Shown here in pieces: positions 1-8,260 of a stretch of DNA of 59,362 bases. Each line of letters begins with the position of its first letter. The first letter of the stretch is position 1. The translations under genes were made by a program, and so were the position numbers. The notes under the pieces were generated by a model. That model was not told the DNA's origin and did not search any database. It saw only the letters and a program-made list of their open reading frames with translations. The stretch is from Bradyrhizobium iriomotense (GTDB lineage: Bacteria; Pseudomonadota; Alphaproteobacteria; Rhizobiales; Xanthobacteraceae). The stretch covers positions 1 to 59,362 of the forward strand of contig NZ_JAFCJZ010000036.1 of assembly GCF_018130765.1 (NCBI RefSeq), written 5' to 3'.

Positions 1-69
1 CGCCGCCCTCGCACTTCCCCGACCTCACCCAAGCCAATCGAAAAGCCTTGACTCAAAAATCCCCATATG

Positions 70-183
70 AGGGTGGGCAAAGGCGCGCACTTGCGCGCGG
101 TGCCCACCAAACTCTCCGCGACAATGGTGGGCACGCTTCCGCCTTCGCGCTCCGGGCTACGGCGGACAAGTCGCTTTGCCCAC
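70..183. repeat. Decayed intergenic inverted repeat (GGGTGGGCAAAGGCGC type)
   Basis: The sequence GGGTGGGCAAAGGCGC runs into GTGCCCACCAA, and later come GTGGGCACGCTTC and CGCTTTGCCCAC. The same order of blocks is found in an intact copy at 18909-19000. This copy has lost the outer CGTA/TACG ends and carries an internal segment (TCCGGGCTACGG) that resembles part of another repeat family at 3250-3337, so it looks like a mosaic. It lies just downstream of the TPR glycosyltransferase gene. Positions 1-69 show nothing recognisable. Confidence 0.6.
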
Positions 184-193
184 GAACACGCGA

Positions 194-2320
194 TCAGGCG
201 TCGCCGCTGCAATAGCGCTTCCACATTGCGCGATAGGCCTCGTCCACCGCTTGCGCGTAGGCGACCGGGTTGCAGGCGGCCGCAGCCCTGACCTGTCCGG
301 GCAACTCGCTGCGCAACTTGTCGAGGTCGCCCAGATCAGCCGCACGGCTCACCGCGATGTCGACATAGGCCTCCTCGCTGTCCGTCACCCAGTCCGGCAG
401 GCCAAGCGCGGAGAGGATGGAGCCGGCGGCACGGCTGGGCAGACTGTTTCCGAGCTTCGCCACCACGGGCACGCCCATCTGCAAGGCTTCCAAGGTGCTC
501 ACGCCACCATTCTGCGGGAACGGGTCGAGGGCGATATCGACGCGCGTGAACGCTGCCAGATGATCGATGCGCAAGGTGGTTCCGAGCAGTTCGACGCGTT
601 CGGCCGGCACGCCGCAAGCTGCAAGCCGTGCCAGCAGATTGTCGCGGACCAGTTGATCGTCCAGCGCAACATCCTTGATCAGCAGTCGCGACCCCGGCAC
701 CCGCTCGAGAATCCGGGACCAGGCCTGCGCGGCCTGATCCGAAATCTTGCTGATGCGGTTGAATACGCCGAATGTGACGAAGCCGTTCGAGATCGCCGGC
801 GTCGACGTCTGCGCAAGCTCGAGCGGCAGTGGCTCCAGCGTCACAAAGCACGGCAGATCGACAACGGTTTCCGCAAACAGATGCCGGACCGCGGAAGGAA
901 TCGCGACCGGATCCGAGAACAGATAGTCGATCGTCGGCAATCCGGTGCCGGTGCCGTGACCCCAGCCATGGGCCTGGATCGGCGCCGGCTTGCGCGCAAA
1001 CACGCCGAGGCGGTTTCCCTTGGTGTGGCCGGACAGATCAATCAGGATATCGACGCCATCGGCGCGGATCTGACTGGCGAGGCGATCGTCGCTCCATTGC
1101 GAGGCGTCGCGCCAGCGATCGGCGATCTTTTGAAATTCGGCGGTCGCCGGATCCACTTTCGACGAGCAGGAGTAGCACACGACCTCGAACTGTGTCCGGT
1201 CATGGTATTGCAGGACCGGCTTGAAGATGAACGCGGCCGAATGCGCGTTGAAGTCCGCTGAGACATAGCCAAGCACCAGACGGCGATCCGGATCGCGGCT
1301 GTTGTCGTGGGGGCCCGCCGCTTCTGAAACCAATGTCGAGCCGATCCGCTCCCACCAGACTTGCCGCGCTTGCTGATGCTGCTCAACGCTGGCATCCGCC
1401 GCGAAATCGAGCGTGAATATCTTGTTGGAGATCGCGCTCGAGAAGTTAGGCTCGATCTCGAGCGCTCTGTCGTAACTGGCCAGGGCTTCGTCGACCCGCC
1501 CAAGTGCGGAGAGGCAAACGCCCCGGACCAAATGAGCTTGAGCGGCTTCGGGATCGAGCGCGATAGCTTTCTCGCTATCGTGCAACGCTTCGGCCATTTG
1601 CTGGAGTTGGAGCCAGACGCTGGCGCGCCCGAACCACCCGCTCATGTCGTCGGGCGCCAGGGCGATGGCCTGATTGCAATCCGCCATGGCTTCGTCAAAT
1701 CGCAGAAGCTCCTGCAATACGATGGCGCGGTTCGCCAGCGCCGAGGCATAGCCGGGCTTGATCGCTAGCGCGCGGTTCAGGCTTGCGATGGCCTCGTCAT
1801 AATGGCGCAGACGGCAGAGCACCCAACCCCGGCCGTTGTGGGCTTCAGCAAGGTTTCCGTCGATTGCGAGCGCCTTGTCGTAGCACTCGAGCGCTTGCTG
1901 AAGATCGAGGGGCACGCTCGCGTTGCCGAGATTGGACAGGGCTACGGCGAAGTTGGGGCGCAGGGCGAGGGCCCTGCGATAGCTCTCGCGGGCCTCATCG
2001 TGACGTCGTAGCTTGTTCAACGCGATGCCTCGGCTCATGTGAGCGTCGGCAGATTTCGGATCCACGGCAACCGCCCGGCTCAGCAGAATTTCGGCTTCCT
2101 GATAGTTCTTGGTATCAGACTCCAAACTGCCGAACATATGCAGCGCGATGAACTGGTTGGGGTCGAGCTGCAGGACCTGGCGATAGCCAGCCCGGGCTTC
2201 GGGGAGAAGCCCTTGCTTGTGCAACTGGAGAGCCAGCCCGAGCAATGGCAGCACTTCGGCTTTCTGTCGCTTTTGAAGCCGGGCATTGTGAAATGCACGC
2301 TGACCTACGCTGTTGCTCAT
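194..2320 (-). CDS. TPR-repeat protein with O-GlcNAc transferase-like (GT41/SPINDLY) domain
   Basis: 708 aa. Roughly residues 1-300 are tandem tetratricopeptide repeats (recurring A..YR.AL.L.P and Y..AL.I.). The C-terminal ~370 residues match the GT41 catalytic region: GYVSADFNAHSAAF, DLSGHTKGNRLGVFARKPAP and LDPFPQNGGVSTLEALQMGV, the last being the UDP-sugar-binding block. Family members transfer a sugar, typically GlcNAc, to Ser/Thr of cytosolic proteins; bacterial targets are mostly unknown. There is no signal peptide, so it is probably cytoplasmic. The ATG start has a GGGGGA stretch about 10 nt upstream. It diverges from the cupin gene. The family call is firm; substrate and sugar are inference. 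Confidence 0.9.
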   Translation of the reverse strand: MSNSVGQRAFHNARLQKRQKAEVLPLLGLALQLHKQGLLPEARAGYRQVLQLDPNQFIALHMFGSLESDTKNYQEAEILLSRAVAVDPKSADAHMSRGIALNKLRRHDEARESYRRALALRPNFAVALSNLGNASVPLDLQQALECYDKALAIDGNLAEAHNGRGWVLCRLRHYDEAIASLNRALAIKPGYASALANRAIVLQELLRFDEAMADCNQAIALAPDDMSGWFGRASVWLQLQQMAEALHDSEKAIALDPEAAQAHLVRGVCLSALGRVDEALASYDRALEIEPNFSSAISNKIFTLDFAADASVEQHQQARQVWWERIGSTLVSEAAGPHDNSRDPDRRLVLGYVSADFNAHSAAFIFKPVLQYHDRTQFEVVCYSCSSKVDPATAEFQKIADRWRDASQWSDDRLASQIRADGVDILIDLSGHTKGNRLGVFARKPAPIQAHGWGHGTGTGLPTIDYLFSDPVAIPSAVRHLFAETVVDLPCFVTLEPLPLELAQTSTPAISNGFVTFGVFNRISKISDQAAQAWSRILERVPGSRLLIKDVALDDQLVRDNLLARLAACGVPAERVELLGTTLRIDHLAAFTRVDIALDPFPQNGGVSTLEALQMGVPVVAKLGNSLPSRAAGSILSALGLPDWVTDSEEAYVDIAVSRAADLGDLDKLRSELPGQVRAAAACNPVAYAQAVDEAYRAMWKRYCSGDA

Positions 2321-2537
2321 GAATCAATCCCCCAGAATCTCTTGCGTGAGATTAAGTCGGCGGGGGAACGAATACGAGACGACGGTCGATCGGTACGACA
2401 GCTTCGGACAAGCTACGAACGGTCGGCTCATCGCGTTTGCTGGCCCAAGCCGCAATTGCTGCCTGGTCCAGGACTGGCTAATCTGCCGTCGGGCGGTCCC
2501 CGTCCGGCGGACGCGGCTCAGATCAGGGAGGCAGACA

Positions 2538-3065
2538 ATGGCCAAGCAAAAGGCATCAAGACCCGCAACCAAGACTGCCGTGAAGAAGCGGAGCGGCACC
2601 AAGGTGGCGGCACGATCCTCGGCACGCAAGGCGGTGAAGGCAAAGGCGCGCACGGCCGCACCGAAGAAGCCCGCACGCCCCAGGCAGCGCATCGCGATCA
2701 GCCATCACCGCGAGGAAGACTTCAAGGCCGACGGCCTGCGCGCCTACGCGAAGTATCGCGACCTCGGCATTGCCGATGCAACCCATGGCCTGGCGCAGGC
2801 GCATGTGATCCGCCTGCAAGGCCCCTGCAATCCGGCGGAGGTCTCGAAGCTGCACTTCCACGACGTCGAATTCCAGATGGTCTACGTGCTCAAGGGCTGG
2901 GTGAAGACCTACATGGACGGGCAGGGCGAGACCTTAATGAAAGAAGGCAGCGCCTGGACCCAGCCACCGAAGATCAAGCACATGATCCTGGACTATTCGG
3001 ACGACGTGGAGCTGCTGGAGGTGATCCTGCCGGCGGAGTTCAAGACGGTGGAGTTGAAGGCGTAG
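2538..3065 (+). CDS. Cupin-domain protein with lysine/alanine-rich N-terminal tail
   Basis: 175 aa. The ATG at 2538 is chosen because AGGGAGG sits just upstream; the frame is open further back to 2313 but that part lacks a ribosome-binding site. Residues 1-51 are almost entirely Lys, Ala, Arg, Thr and Pro, like a histone H1 tail, suggesting nucleic-acid or polyanion binding. Residues ~55-175 form a small cupin: KLHFHDVEFQMVYVLKGWVK gives the HxH...E-type metal site and the first beta strands, and EGSAWTQPPKIKHMIL gives the second motif with His. Cupins of this size bind a metal or small ligand; no reaction can be assigned. It is followed directly by two repeat elements. Confidence 0.85.
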   Translation: MAKQKASRPATKTAVKKRSGTKVAARSSARKAVKAKARTAAPKKPARPRQRIAISHHREEDFKADGLRAYAKYRDLGIADATHGLAQAHVIRLQGPCNPAEVSKLHFHDVEFQMVYVLKGWVKTYMDGQGETLMKEGSAWTQPPKIKHMILDYSDDVELLEVILPAEFKTVELKA

Positions 3066-3098
3066 GTTGACGCGCAGTCGCGCCTTATAGCTCTCCGC

Positions 3099-3226
3099 CG
3101 TCATTCCGGGGCGATGCGAAGCATCGAGCGCGGAATCCATTTCTCCGCTTGTGTTGTGGCCCAATGGATTCTCAGGTGCGCAATTGCGCACCGTAGCTCG
3201 CCGCTTTGCGGCGCCCCGGAATGACG
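3099..3226. repeat. Intergenic inverted repeat (CGTCATTCCGGGGC type)
   Basis: Opens with CGTCATTCCGGGGCGATGCG and closes with the inverse GCGCCCCGGAATGACG. The inner part contains AATGGATTCTCAGGTGCGCAATTGCGCACC, which recurs in the copies at 19938-20067 and 26144-26268. It can fold into a long hairpin in RNA and lies at the 3' end of the cupin gene. Confidence 0.8.
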
Positions 3227-3249
3227 AGCGGAGAGACCTTCGCCAGCCT

Positions 3250-3337
3250 CGTAGCCCGGATGAGCGCAGCGACATCCGGGGCACCGCAAGCGACGAGGCA
3301 CGAGGTCCCGGATATCGCTACGCTCATCCGGGCTACG
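3250..3337. repeat. Intergenic repeat with 17-bp perfect terminal inverted repeats
   Basis: CGTAGCCCGGATGAGCG at 3250-3266 is exactly inverted as CGCTCATCCGGGCTACG at 3321-3337. This is a family distinct from the neighbouring CATTCCGGGG repeat. It ends a few bases before the stop codon of the convergent nucleoside-transporter gene, so it may double as a bidirectional terminator or mRNA 3' stabiliser. Confidence 0.8.
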
Positions 3338-3340
3338 GCG

Positions 3341-4591
3341 TCACGCCAACACCCCGACCACCGCCCCCATCAGACACGTCGTCAGCGTGCCTGATACGAT
3401 CGACTTCAGCCCCAGTGCGTTGATCTCCTCGCGCCGCTCCGGCGCCATCACCCCCAGGCCGCCGATCATGATGCCGAGGCTCGCGAAATTGGCGAAGCCG
3501 CACATGGCGTAGAGCATGATCAGGCGCGAGCGCGGATCGAGCGTATCGGGCGGCAGCTTTGAGAAATCGACATAGGCGATCAATTCGTTGAGCACGGTCT
3601 TGGTGCCCATCAGGCTGCCGGCGGTCACCGCCTGGTCCCACGGCAATCCCATCAGCCAGCACACCGGCGCCATGACGAGGCCCAGCAGACGCTGCAGCGA
3701 GATCGCGGCGCCGCCGATGTTTGGCAACAGGCCGAGGATGGCGTTGACGAGATAGACCAGCGCCACCAGCACCAGCAGCATGGCGACGATGTTGAGCAGC
3801 AGCTCGAGCCCTGCGCCGGTGCCCTTCACGATCGCGTCCATCGTGCTGGAGACCTCCATCTCCGGATCCTCCAGCGCGCCGCCGGTGCGCTTGTCCGAGG
3901 TTTCGGGCACCATGATCAGGCTGACGAGGATCGCCGCCGGCGCGCCCAGCACGGAGGCGATGACGAAATGCGCGGCCGCGTCGGGGATCAGCGGCGCCAG
4001 CAGCGTCGCATACAGCACCAGCACCGTGCCGGCGATGCCGGCCATGCCCCCGGTCATCACCAGGAACAATTCGCTGCGCGTCATCTGGGCCAGATACGGC
4101 CGCACGAACAGCGGCGCCTCCACCATGCCGAGGAAGATGTTGGCCGCGGTCGATAGCCCGACCGCGCCGCCGACGCCGAGCGTCCGCTCCAGCAGCCAGG
4201 CCATGCCGCGCACGATCGGCGGCAGCACGCGCCAATAGAACAGCAACGTCGTCAGCACGCTCATGACCAGCACGATCGGCAGCGCCTGGAACGCCAGGAT
4301 GAAGTCCGCACCGGGCACCTTCAGGTCGAAGGGCAGGGTGCCGCCGCCGATATAGCCGAACACGAAGGAGGAGCCGGCGCGCGAAGCCGCGGAGATGGCT
4401 CCGACCGCGTCGTTGATGGCGCCGAAGGCATGCGCGACGACCGGCAGCTTCAGCAGCACGCCCGCGGTGACGAAGGTCGCGGCGAGGCCGATCGCCGCCT
4501 GGCGCAGCGAGACCGCGCGGCGATTCTCTGCCAGCGCGAAGGCGATCAACAGCAATGCGAAAATGCCGAGTGCAGATTGCAGCCGAAGCAT
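3341..4591 (-). CDS. nupC: Concentrative nucleoside transporter (CNT/NupC family)
   Basis: 416 aa polytopic inner-membrane protein. It has the three-part CNT layout: an N-terminal helical region (LGIFALLLIAFALAENRR), a gate region (FVFGYIGGG...ADFILAFQALPIVL), and a C-terminal transport domain with STAANIFLGMVEAPLFVRPY and GSLMGTKTVLNELIAY, both hallmark CNT substrate-site blocks. The family imports nucleosides with Na+ or H+. Length is normal for bacterial NupC. The ATG has GGGGAC just upstream. It appears monocistronic, flanked by repeats downstream and by a divergent MFS gene upstream. Confidence 0.92.
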   Translation of the reverse strand: MLRLQSALGIFALLLIAFALAENRRAVSLRQAAIGLAATFVTAGVLLKLPVVAHAFGAINDAVGAISAASRAGSSFVFGYIGGGTLPFDLKVPGADFILAFQALPIVLVMSVLTTLLFYWRVLPPIVRGMAWLLERTLGVGGAVGLSTAANIFLGMVEAPLFVRPYLAQMTRSELFLVMTGGMAGIAGTVLVLYATLLAPLIPDAAAHFVIASVLGAPAAILVSLIMVPETSDKRTGGALEDPEMEVSSTMDAIVKGTGAGLELLLNIVAMLLVLVALVYLVNAILGLLPNIGGAAISLQRLLGLVMAPVCWLMGLPWDQAVTAGSLMGTKTVLNELIAYVDFSKLPPDTLDPRSRLIMLYAMCGFANFASLGIMIGGLGVMAPERREEINALGLKSIVSGTLTTCLMGAVVGVLA

Positions 4592-4736
4592 GATGTCCCC
4601 AAAACCCCCAATGATTATGGCCGCGCATGCGTTGCAAAGGCAATGCCGACGGACGACGGAAGCGGCTCCTTGTTGACAAGCGGGTCCGCCTCAGCCACGC
4701 GGAGGCCCATCAGATCAAGGGGGCGGACAGTCCGAG

Positions 4737-5990
4737 GTGACCGAAGAGGCGATGCCAGAGCAGCGAAGATCCCAAAATCCGCCGGTCAGCGCCGGCGTGC
4801 TCCTCGCCCACCGCGCCTTCCTGTACTTCCTGCTCTCGCGCAGCCTATCGCGCTTTTCCAGCCAGATCGCGGCGGTTGCGATCGGATGGCAAATCTACGA
4901 TCTCACCGGCTCGGCCTTCGACCTCGGCATGGTCGGGCTCGTGCAGTTCCTGCCCACCGCGCTCCTGGTGTTCGTTGCCGGCCACGCCGCCGACCGTTTT
5001 GAGCGCAAGCGTGTGGTCCAGCTCTGCCAGCTCGTGGAAGCCCTGACCGCGCTTTATCTCGGCGTCATCACCTATCTCGGCGCGGTCAGCGAGGTGCAGA
5101 TCTTCATCGCGACCTTCGTGCTTGGCATTGCCGGCGCGTTCGAGAGCCCGACGACCGCGGCGCTGCTGCCGCTGATCGCGCCGCAGGGATCGCTCCAGCG
5201 CGCGACGGCCGTCGCGAGCGGTGCGGGGCAGGTCGCAACCATCACCGGTCCTGCGCTCGGCGGCTTCGCCTACGCGATCGCGCCGCATCTCGCCTATGCC
5301 GTGATGCTGGTGTTCTGGATTCTTGGGATGATCCTGACCGGGTTCATCCGGCCGCGGCCGCAGGCGGTCGCCAAGGACATGGACGACGCGGACAATATCT
5401 TTGCCGGCGTCCGCTTCATCCGCAGCAATCCCGCGATCCTCGGTACCATCTCGCTCGACCTGTTCGCGGTGCTGTTCGGCGGCGTCACCGCGCTGTTGCC
5501 GATCTATGCCCGTGACATCCTCCAGACCGGCCCGGTGGGCCTCGGCGTGCTCCGTGCGGCGCCTGCGGTTGGCGCGCTCCTGATGACCATGGTGCTGGCG
5601 CGCCATGCCATCTCGCGGCATGTCGGCCTGCGCATGTTCCAGGCCGTGATCGTGTTCGGCGTCGCAACGATCGTGTTCGCGCTGTCGTCCTGGATGTGGC
5701 TGTCGGTGCTCTCGCTCGCGATCCTCGGCGCGGCCGACACGATCAGCGTCGTGATCCGCTTCTCGCTGGTGCAGCTCTCGACCCCGGACGAGATGCGCGG
5801 CCGTGTCGGCGCGGTGAATTTCCTCTTCATCAACGCCTCGAACCAACTCGGCCAGTTCGAGAGCGGCCTCACGGCCGCCCTGTTCGGCACGATGCCGGCG
5901 GCGGTGCTGGGCGGCGTCTGCACCGTGGCGGTGGCGCTGCTCTGGATGAAGCTGTTTCCGACCCTGCGGCAGGTGGAGAGTCTGGAGTGA
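4737..5990 (+). CDS. MFS transporter (MFS_3 / EntS-like exporter)
   Basis: 417 aa with about 12 predicted membrane segments. The N-terminal half shows FLLSRSLSRFSSQIAAVAIG and LVQFLPTALLVFVAGHAADR with the loop 2-3 GHAADRFERKR motif typical of the EntS-like MFS_3 group; the second half repeats the pattern (LSTPDEMRGRVGAVNFLFIN). These proteins usually export siderophores, drugs or metabolites; substrate unknown. The frame opens with GTG at 4737; an ATG at 4752 is a possible alternative, and neither has an ideally spaced ribosome-binding site. Divergent from the nucleoside transporter. Confidence 0.85.
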   Translation: MTEEAMPEQRRSQNPPVSAGVLLAHRAFLYFLLSRSLSRFSSQIAAVAIGWQIYDLTGSAFDLGMVGLVQFLPTALLVFVAGHAADRFERKRVVQLCQLVEALTALYLGVITYLGAVSEVQIFIATFVLGIAGAFESPTTAALLPLIAPQGSLQRATAVASGAGQVATITGPALGGFAYAIAPHLAYAVMLVFWILGMILTGFIRPRPQAVAKDMDDADNIFAGVRFIRSNPAILGTISLDLFAVLFGGVTALLPIYARDILQTGPVGLGVLRAAPAVGALLMTMVLARHAISRHVGLRMFQAVIVFGVATIVFALSSWMWLSVLSLAILGAADTISVVIRFSLVQLSTPDEMRGRVGAVNFLFINASNQLGQFESGLTAALFGTMPAAVLGGVCTVAVALLWMKLFPTLRQVESLE

Positions 5991-5999
5991 CGGGAGGTC

Positions 6000-6141
6000 T
6001 CGTGTCCCGGACGCGGCGCAGCGCGCAAGCGATGCGCCGCTGAGCCGGGACCCACGTCACCGCGAGTGACGCGGGAGAGAGATGGGCCCCGGCTCAGCAG
6101 CGCGTCATTTCATGCCGCACAGCGTCCGGGGCACACGATCG
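6000..6141. repeat. Intergenic repeat (GTGTCCCGGACGCGG type)
   Basis: Contains CGTGTCCCGGACGCGGCGCAGCGC, then GCGCCGCTGAGCCGGGACCCA, then GGGCCCCGGCTCAGCAGCGCGTC and AGCGTCCGGGGCAC. These are two nested pairs of inverted blocks, another repeat style common in Bradyrhizobium intergenes. It fills the gap between convergent MFS and SDR genes. Confidence 0.65.
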
Positions 6142-6142
6142 G

Positions 6143-6901
6143 TTAGCCCCGACCCACGAACGGCATCTTGGTGGCCATCACCGTCATCGTCAGCACGTTG
6201 GCATCGAGCGGCAGGCCGGCCATGTAGGCCACGGCATCGCCGACCGCCTTCGCGTCCATGCGCGGCTCGTGCTTGGTGGTGCCGTCGGGCTGCAGCACGC
6301 CGGGGCCGTTGACCATGCGATCGGTCATCGGCGTTGCCGCATTGCCGATGTCGACCTGGCCGACCGCGATATCATACATGCGGCCGTCGAGGTTGCTGGC
6401 CTTGGTGAGGCCGGTGATGGCGTGCTTGGTCGAGGTGTAGGCCGCCGAGAACGGCCGCGGCGCATGCGCCGAGATCGAGCCGTTGTTGATGATGCGGCCG
6501 CCGCGTGGGGTCTGGTCCTTCATGATGCGGAAGGCGTGCTGGGTGCACAGGAACGGGCCGGTGAGGTTGGTGTTCACCACCGCCTGCCACTGCTCGAGGC
6601 TGAGGTCCTCGAAGTTCACCGCGGGCGCGCCCATGCCGGCATTGTTGAAGAGCACGTCGAGGCGGCCATAGGTCGCCTTCACCTTGTCGAACAGCGCGGC
6701 GATCGAGTCCGGCTTGGTCATGTCGGCGGTGACGCAGAGGCTTTTGCCCGCGGGGCCGAGCTTTGCGGTTTCCTCGAGCATCTCCATGCGGCGTCCGACC
6801 AGCACTACGGTGAAGCCGGCGTTCATCAGCGCCAGCGACGCCGCGCGCCCGACACCGGTGCCGGCGCCCGTCACCACTGCGATCTTTTTCGCTTCACTCA
6901 T
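6143..6901 (-). CDS. Short-chain dehydrogenase/reductase (SDR)
   Basis: 252 aa classical SDR. Visible are the nucleotide-binding TGAGTGVG (residues 11-18), the NNAG motif (86-89), and the catalytic Ser142, Tyr155 and Lys159 (YTSTK). A basic pair after strand 2 (VGRRME) suggests NADP(H). It would be a cytosolic oxidoreductase of unknown alcohol/ketone substrate. AGGAAA precedes the ATG at good spacing. It lies 26 nt downstream of the Anbu gene on the same strand and may be cotranscribed with it. Confidence 0.9.
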   Translation of the reverse strand: MSEAKKIAVVTGAGTGVGRAASLALMNAGFTVVLVGRRMEMLEETAKLGPAGKSLCVTADMTKPDSIAALFDKVKATYGRLDVLFNNAGMGAPAVNFEDLSLEQWQAVVNTNLTGPFLCTQHAFRIMKDQTPRGGRIINNGSISAHAPRPFSAAYTSTKHAITGLTKASNLDGRMYDIAVGQVDIGNAATPMTDRMVNGPGVLQPDGTTKHEPRMDAKAVGDAVAYMAGLPLDANVLTMTVMATKMPFVGRG

Positions 6902-6927
6902 CGTTTCCTGCCTTTTCTCTTAAGTTG

Positions 6928-7686
6928 TCAGGTTTTGGGTTCTTTTTCGTTCTTGTAAGGCGGGCGCGGGATGTTCTGGTGCGCGGCGCGCAAGGCCGCC
7001 GACCAGCGCGAGCGCAGATCGTGGAAGTAGGGCTCGCCCGCCTCGATGCGGTGATTGAGATCGGCCTCGCAGGCGTCCGTGCGCACCACCAGCACGTCGA
7101 TCGGCAGGCCGACGCCAAGATTGGACCGCATGGTCGAGTCCATCGAGATCAGGCCGGTCTTCAGCGCCTCGTAGAGCTCGACATCGTAATGCATGGCGCG
7201 GTCGAGCACCGGCTTGCCGTATTTGTGCTCGCCGATCTGCAAGTACGGCGTGTCGGTGGTGCATTCGATGAAATTGCCGGCGGTGTAGACCATGAACAGG
7301 CGCATGCGGGCGCCCTTGATCTGGCCGCCGAACAGGAAGGAGACGTCGAAGGAGACGTCCTCGGACTTCAGCGCCGGCCCTTCGGTCGCATGCACGGCCC
7401 GGATCGCCCGGCCGATGCGCTGGGCGGCCTGGAACATGGTCGGCGCGTTCATCAGCGTCTCGATCTCGCCCGTATTGGGGTCCTCGAGGCCTTCGGTCAG
7501 CGTCGACAGCACCGACTGGCTGATGGCCAGGTTGCCGGCGCTGGCGATCGCCATGATGCGGTCGCCGGGCTTGGAGAAGATATGCAGCTTGCGGAAGGTC
7601 GAGACGTTGTCGAGACCGGCATTGGTGCGGGTATCGGCGATCATCACCAGACCGTCCCGAACCAGGATTCCGCAGCAATAGGTCAT
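6928..7686 (-). CDS. Anbu: proteasome-like N-terminal-nucleophile peptidase
   Basis: 252 aa. It starts MTYCCGILVRDGLVMIADTR, so Met removal would expose Thr1 as the catalytic N-terminal nucleophile; Asp17 and Lys32 (counted from that Thr) are in the expected positions, and TNAGLDNVSTFRKLH is typical of Anbu (COG3484, bacterial ancestral beta subunit). Structurally studied Anbu forms an open helical or ring assembly without the AAA+ unfoldase; physiological substrates are unknown. The known gene neighbourhood (ATP-grasp, alpha-E, transglutaminase) is present upstream on the same strand at 9561-12831, but two redox-type genes separate it from Anbu here. The extended C-terminus (from about residue 235) is polar and lysine/proline-rich. 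Confidence 0.93.
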   Translation of the reverse strand: MTYCCGILVRDGLVMIADTRTNAGLDNVSTFRKLHIFSKPGDRIMAIASAGNLAISQSVLSTLTEGLEDPNTGEIETLMNAPTMFQAAQRIGRAIRAVHATEGPALKSEDVSFDVSFLFGGQIKGARMRLFMVYTAGNFIECTTDTPYLQIGEHKYGKPVLDRAMHYDVELYEALKTGLISMDSTMRSNLGVGLPIDVLVVRTDACEADLNHRIEAGEPYFHDLRSRWSAALRAAHQNIPRPPYKNEKEPKT

Positions 7687-7797
7687 TATCCAGTCCCCGA
7701 ACGCGTTTGCGCGGAATTACTAGCGAATTTCAGGGGCCGCTCCAACCCCCGATTCCCGCGGGGAGGTCGTCATTCCGCGGCGCGGCGGTGGCCCACC

Positions 7798-8205
7798 TCA
7801 ATCCGCAGCATCAATGAGAAACGCCTCGTCGACGGGAACGCCGAGCGCCGTGACCAGCCGGTTCGTTTCCGCCGCCATGCCGACGATGGCGAGCAGCTCT
7901 CCATACTCGGCCGCGGTCATGCCCTTGGCCCGGGCGCTCGCGGTGTGGGAATGGATGCAGTAGCTGCAGCCATGCGCCACGGAAACCGCGACATAGAGCA
8001 TCTCCTTGACCTTGGGATCGAGCGCCCCGGGCGCCATCACCTCCTTGAGGCTTTCCCAGGTCCGCCGCAGTGTCTTCGGATCATGCGCCAGCGCGCGCCA
8101 GAAATTGTTGACGAAATCCGATTGCCGCACCCTGCGGATGTCGTCGAAAACGGCGCGCGCCTCGCTGGAGAGTTCGTCGTCCGAAAGCAGCTTTACGGTC
8201 GCCAT
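7798..8205 (-). CDS. AhpD/carboxymuconolactone decarboxylase-family protein
   Basis: 135 aa. Start chosen at the ATG at 8205, where homology begins (MATVKLLSDD) and GCGAGG lies upstream, although the frame is open further. It has the all-helical CMD fold with VAHGCSYCIHSHTASARAKG: Cys80, Cys83 and His87 form the CxxC...H redox/proton-relay site seen in AhpD-type alkylhydroperoxidases. The likely role is peroxide reduction or a related thiol redox function. It lies 55 nt downstream of the flavin-monooxygenase-like gene and upstream of Anbu, all on one strand. Confidence 0.88.
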   Translation of the reverse strand: MATVKLLSDDELSSEARAVFDDIRRVRQSDFVNNFWRALAHDPKTLRRTWESLKEVMAPGALDPKVKEMLYVAVSVAHGCSYCIHSHTASARAKGMTAAEYGELLAIVGMAAETNRLVTALGVPVDEAFLIDAAD

Positions 8206-8260
8206 GGGGGGGCCTCGCAGGGTCGGGTCTGATCCCGCGAGTGTAGCACGGCTCACGCGG

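Noticed and set aside
3099..3337. Repeats considered as a CRISPR array or insertion sequence
   Set aside because: Single palindromic units of two families, no regular spacers and no transposase frame.
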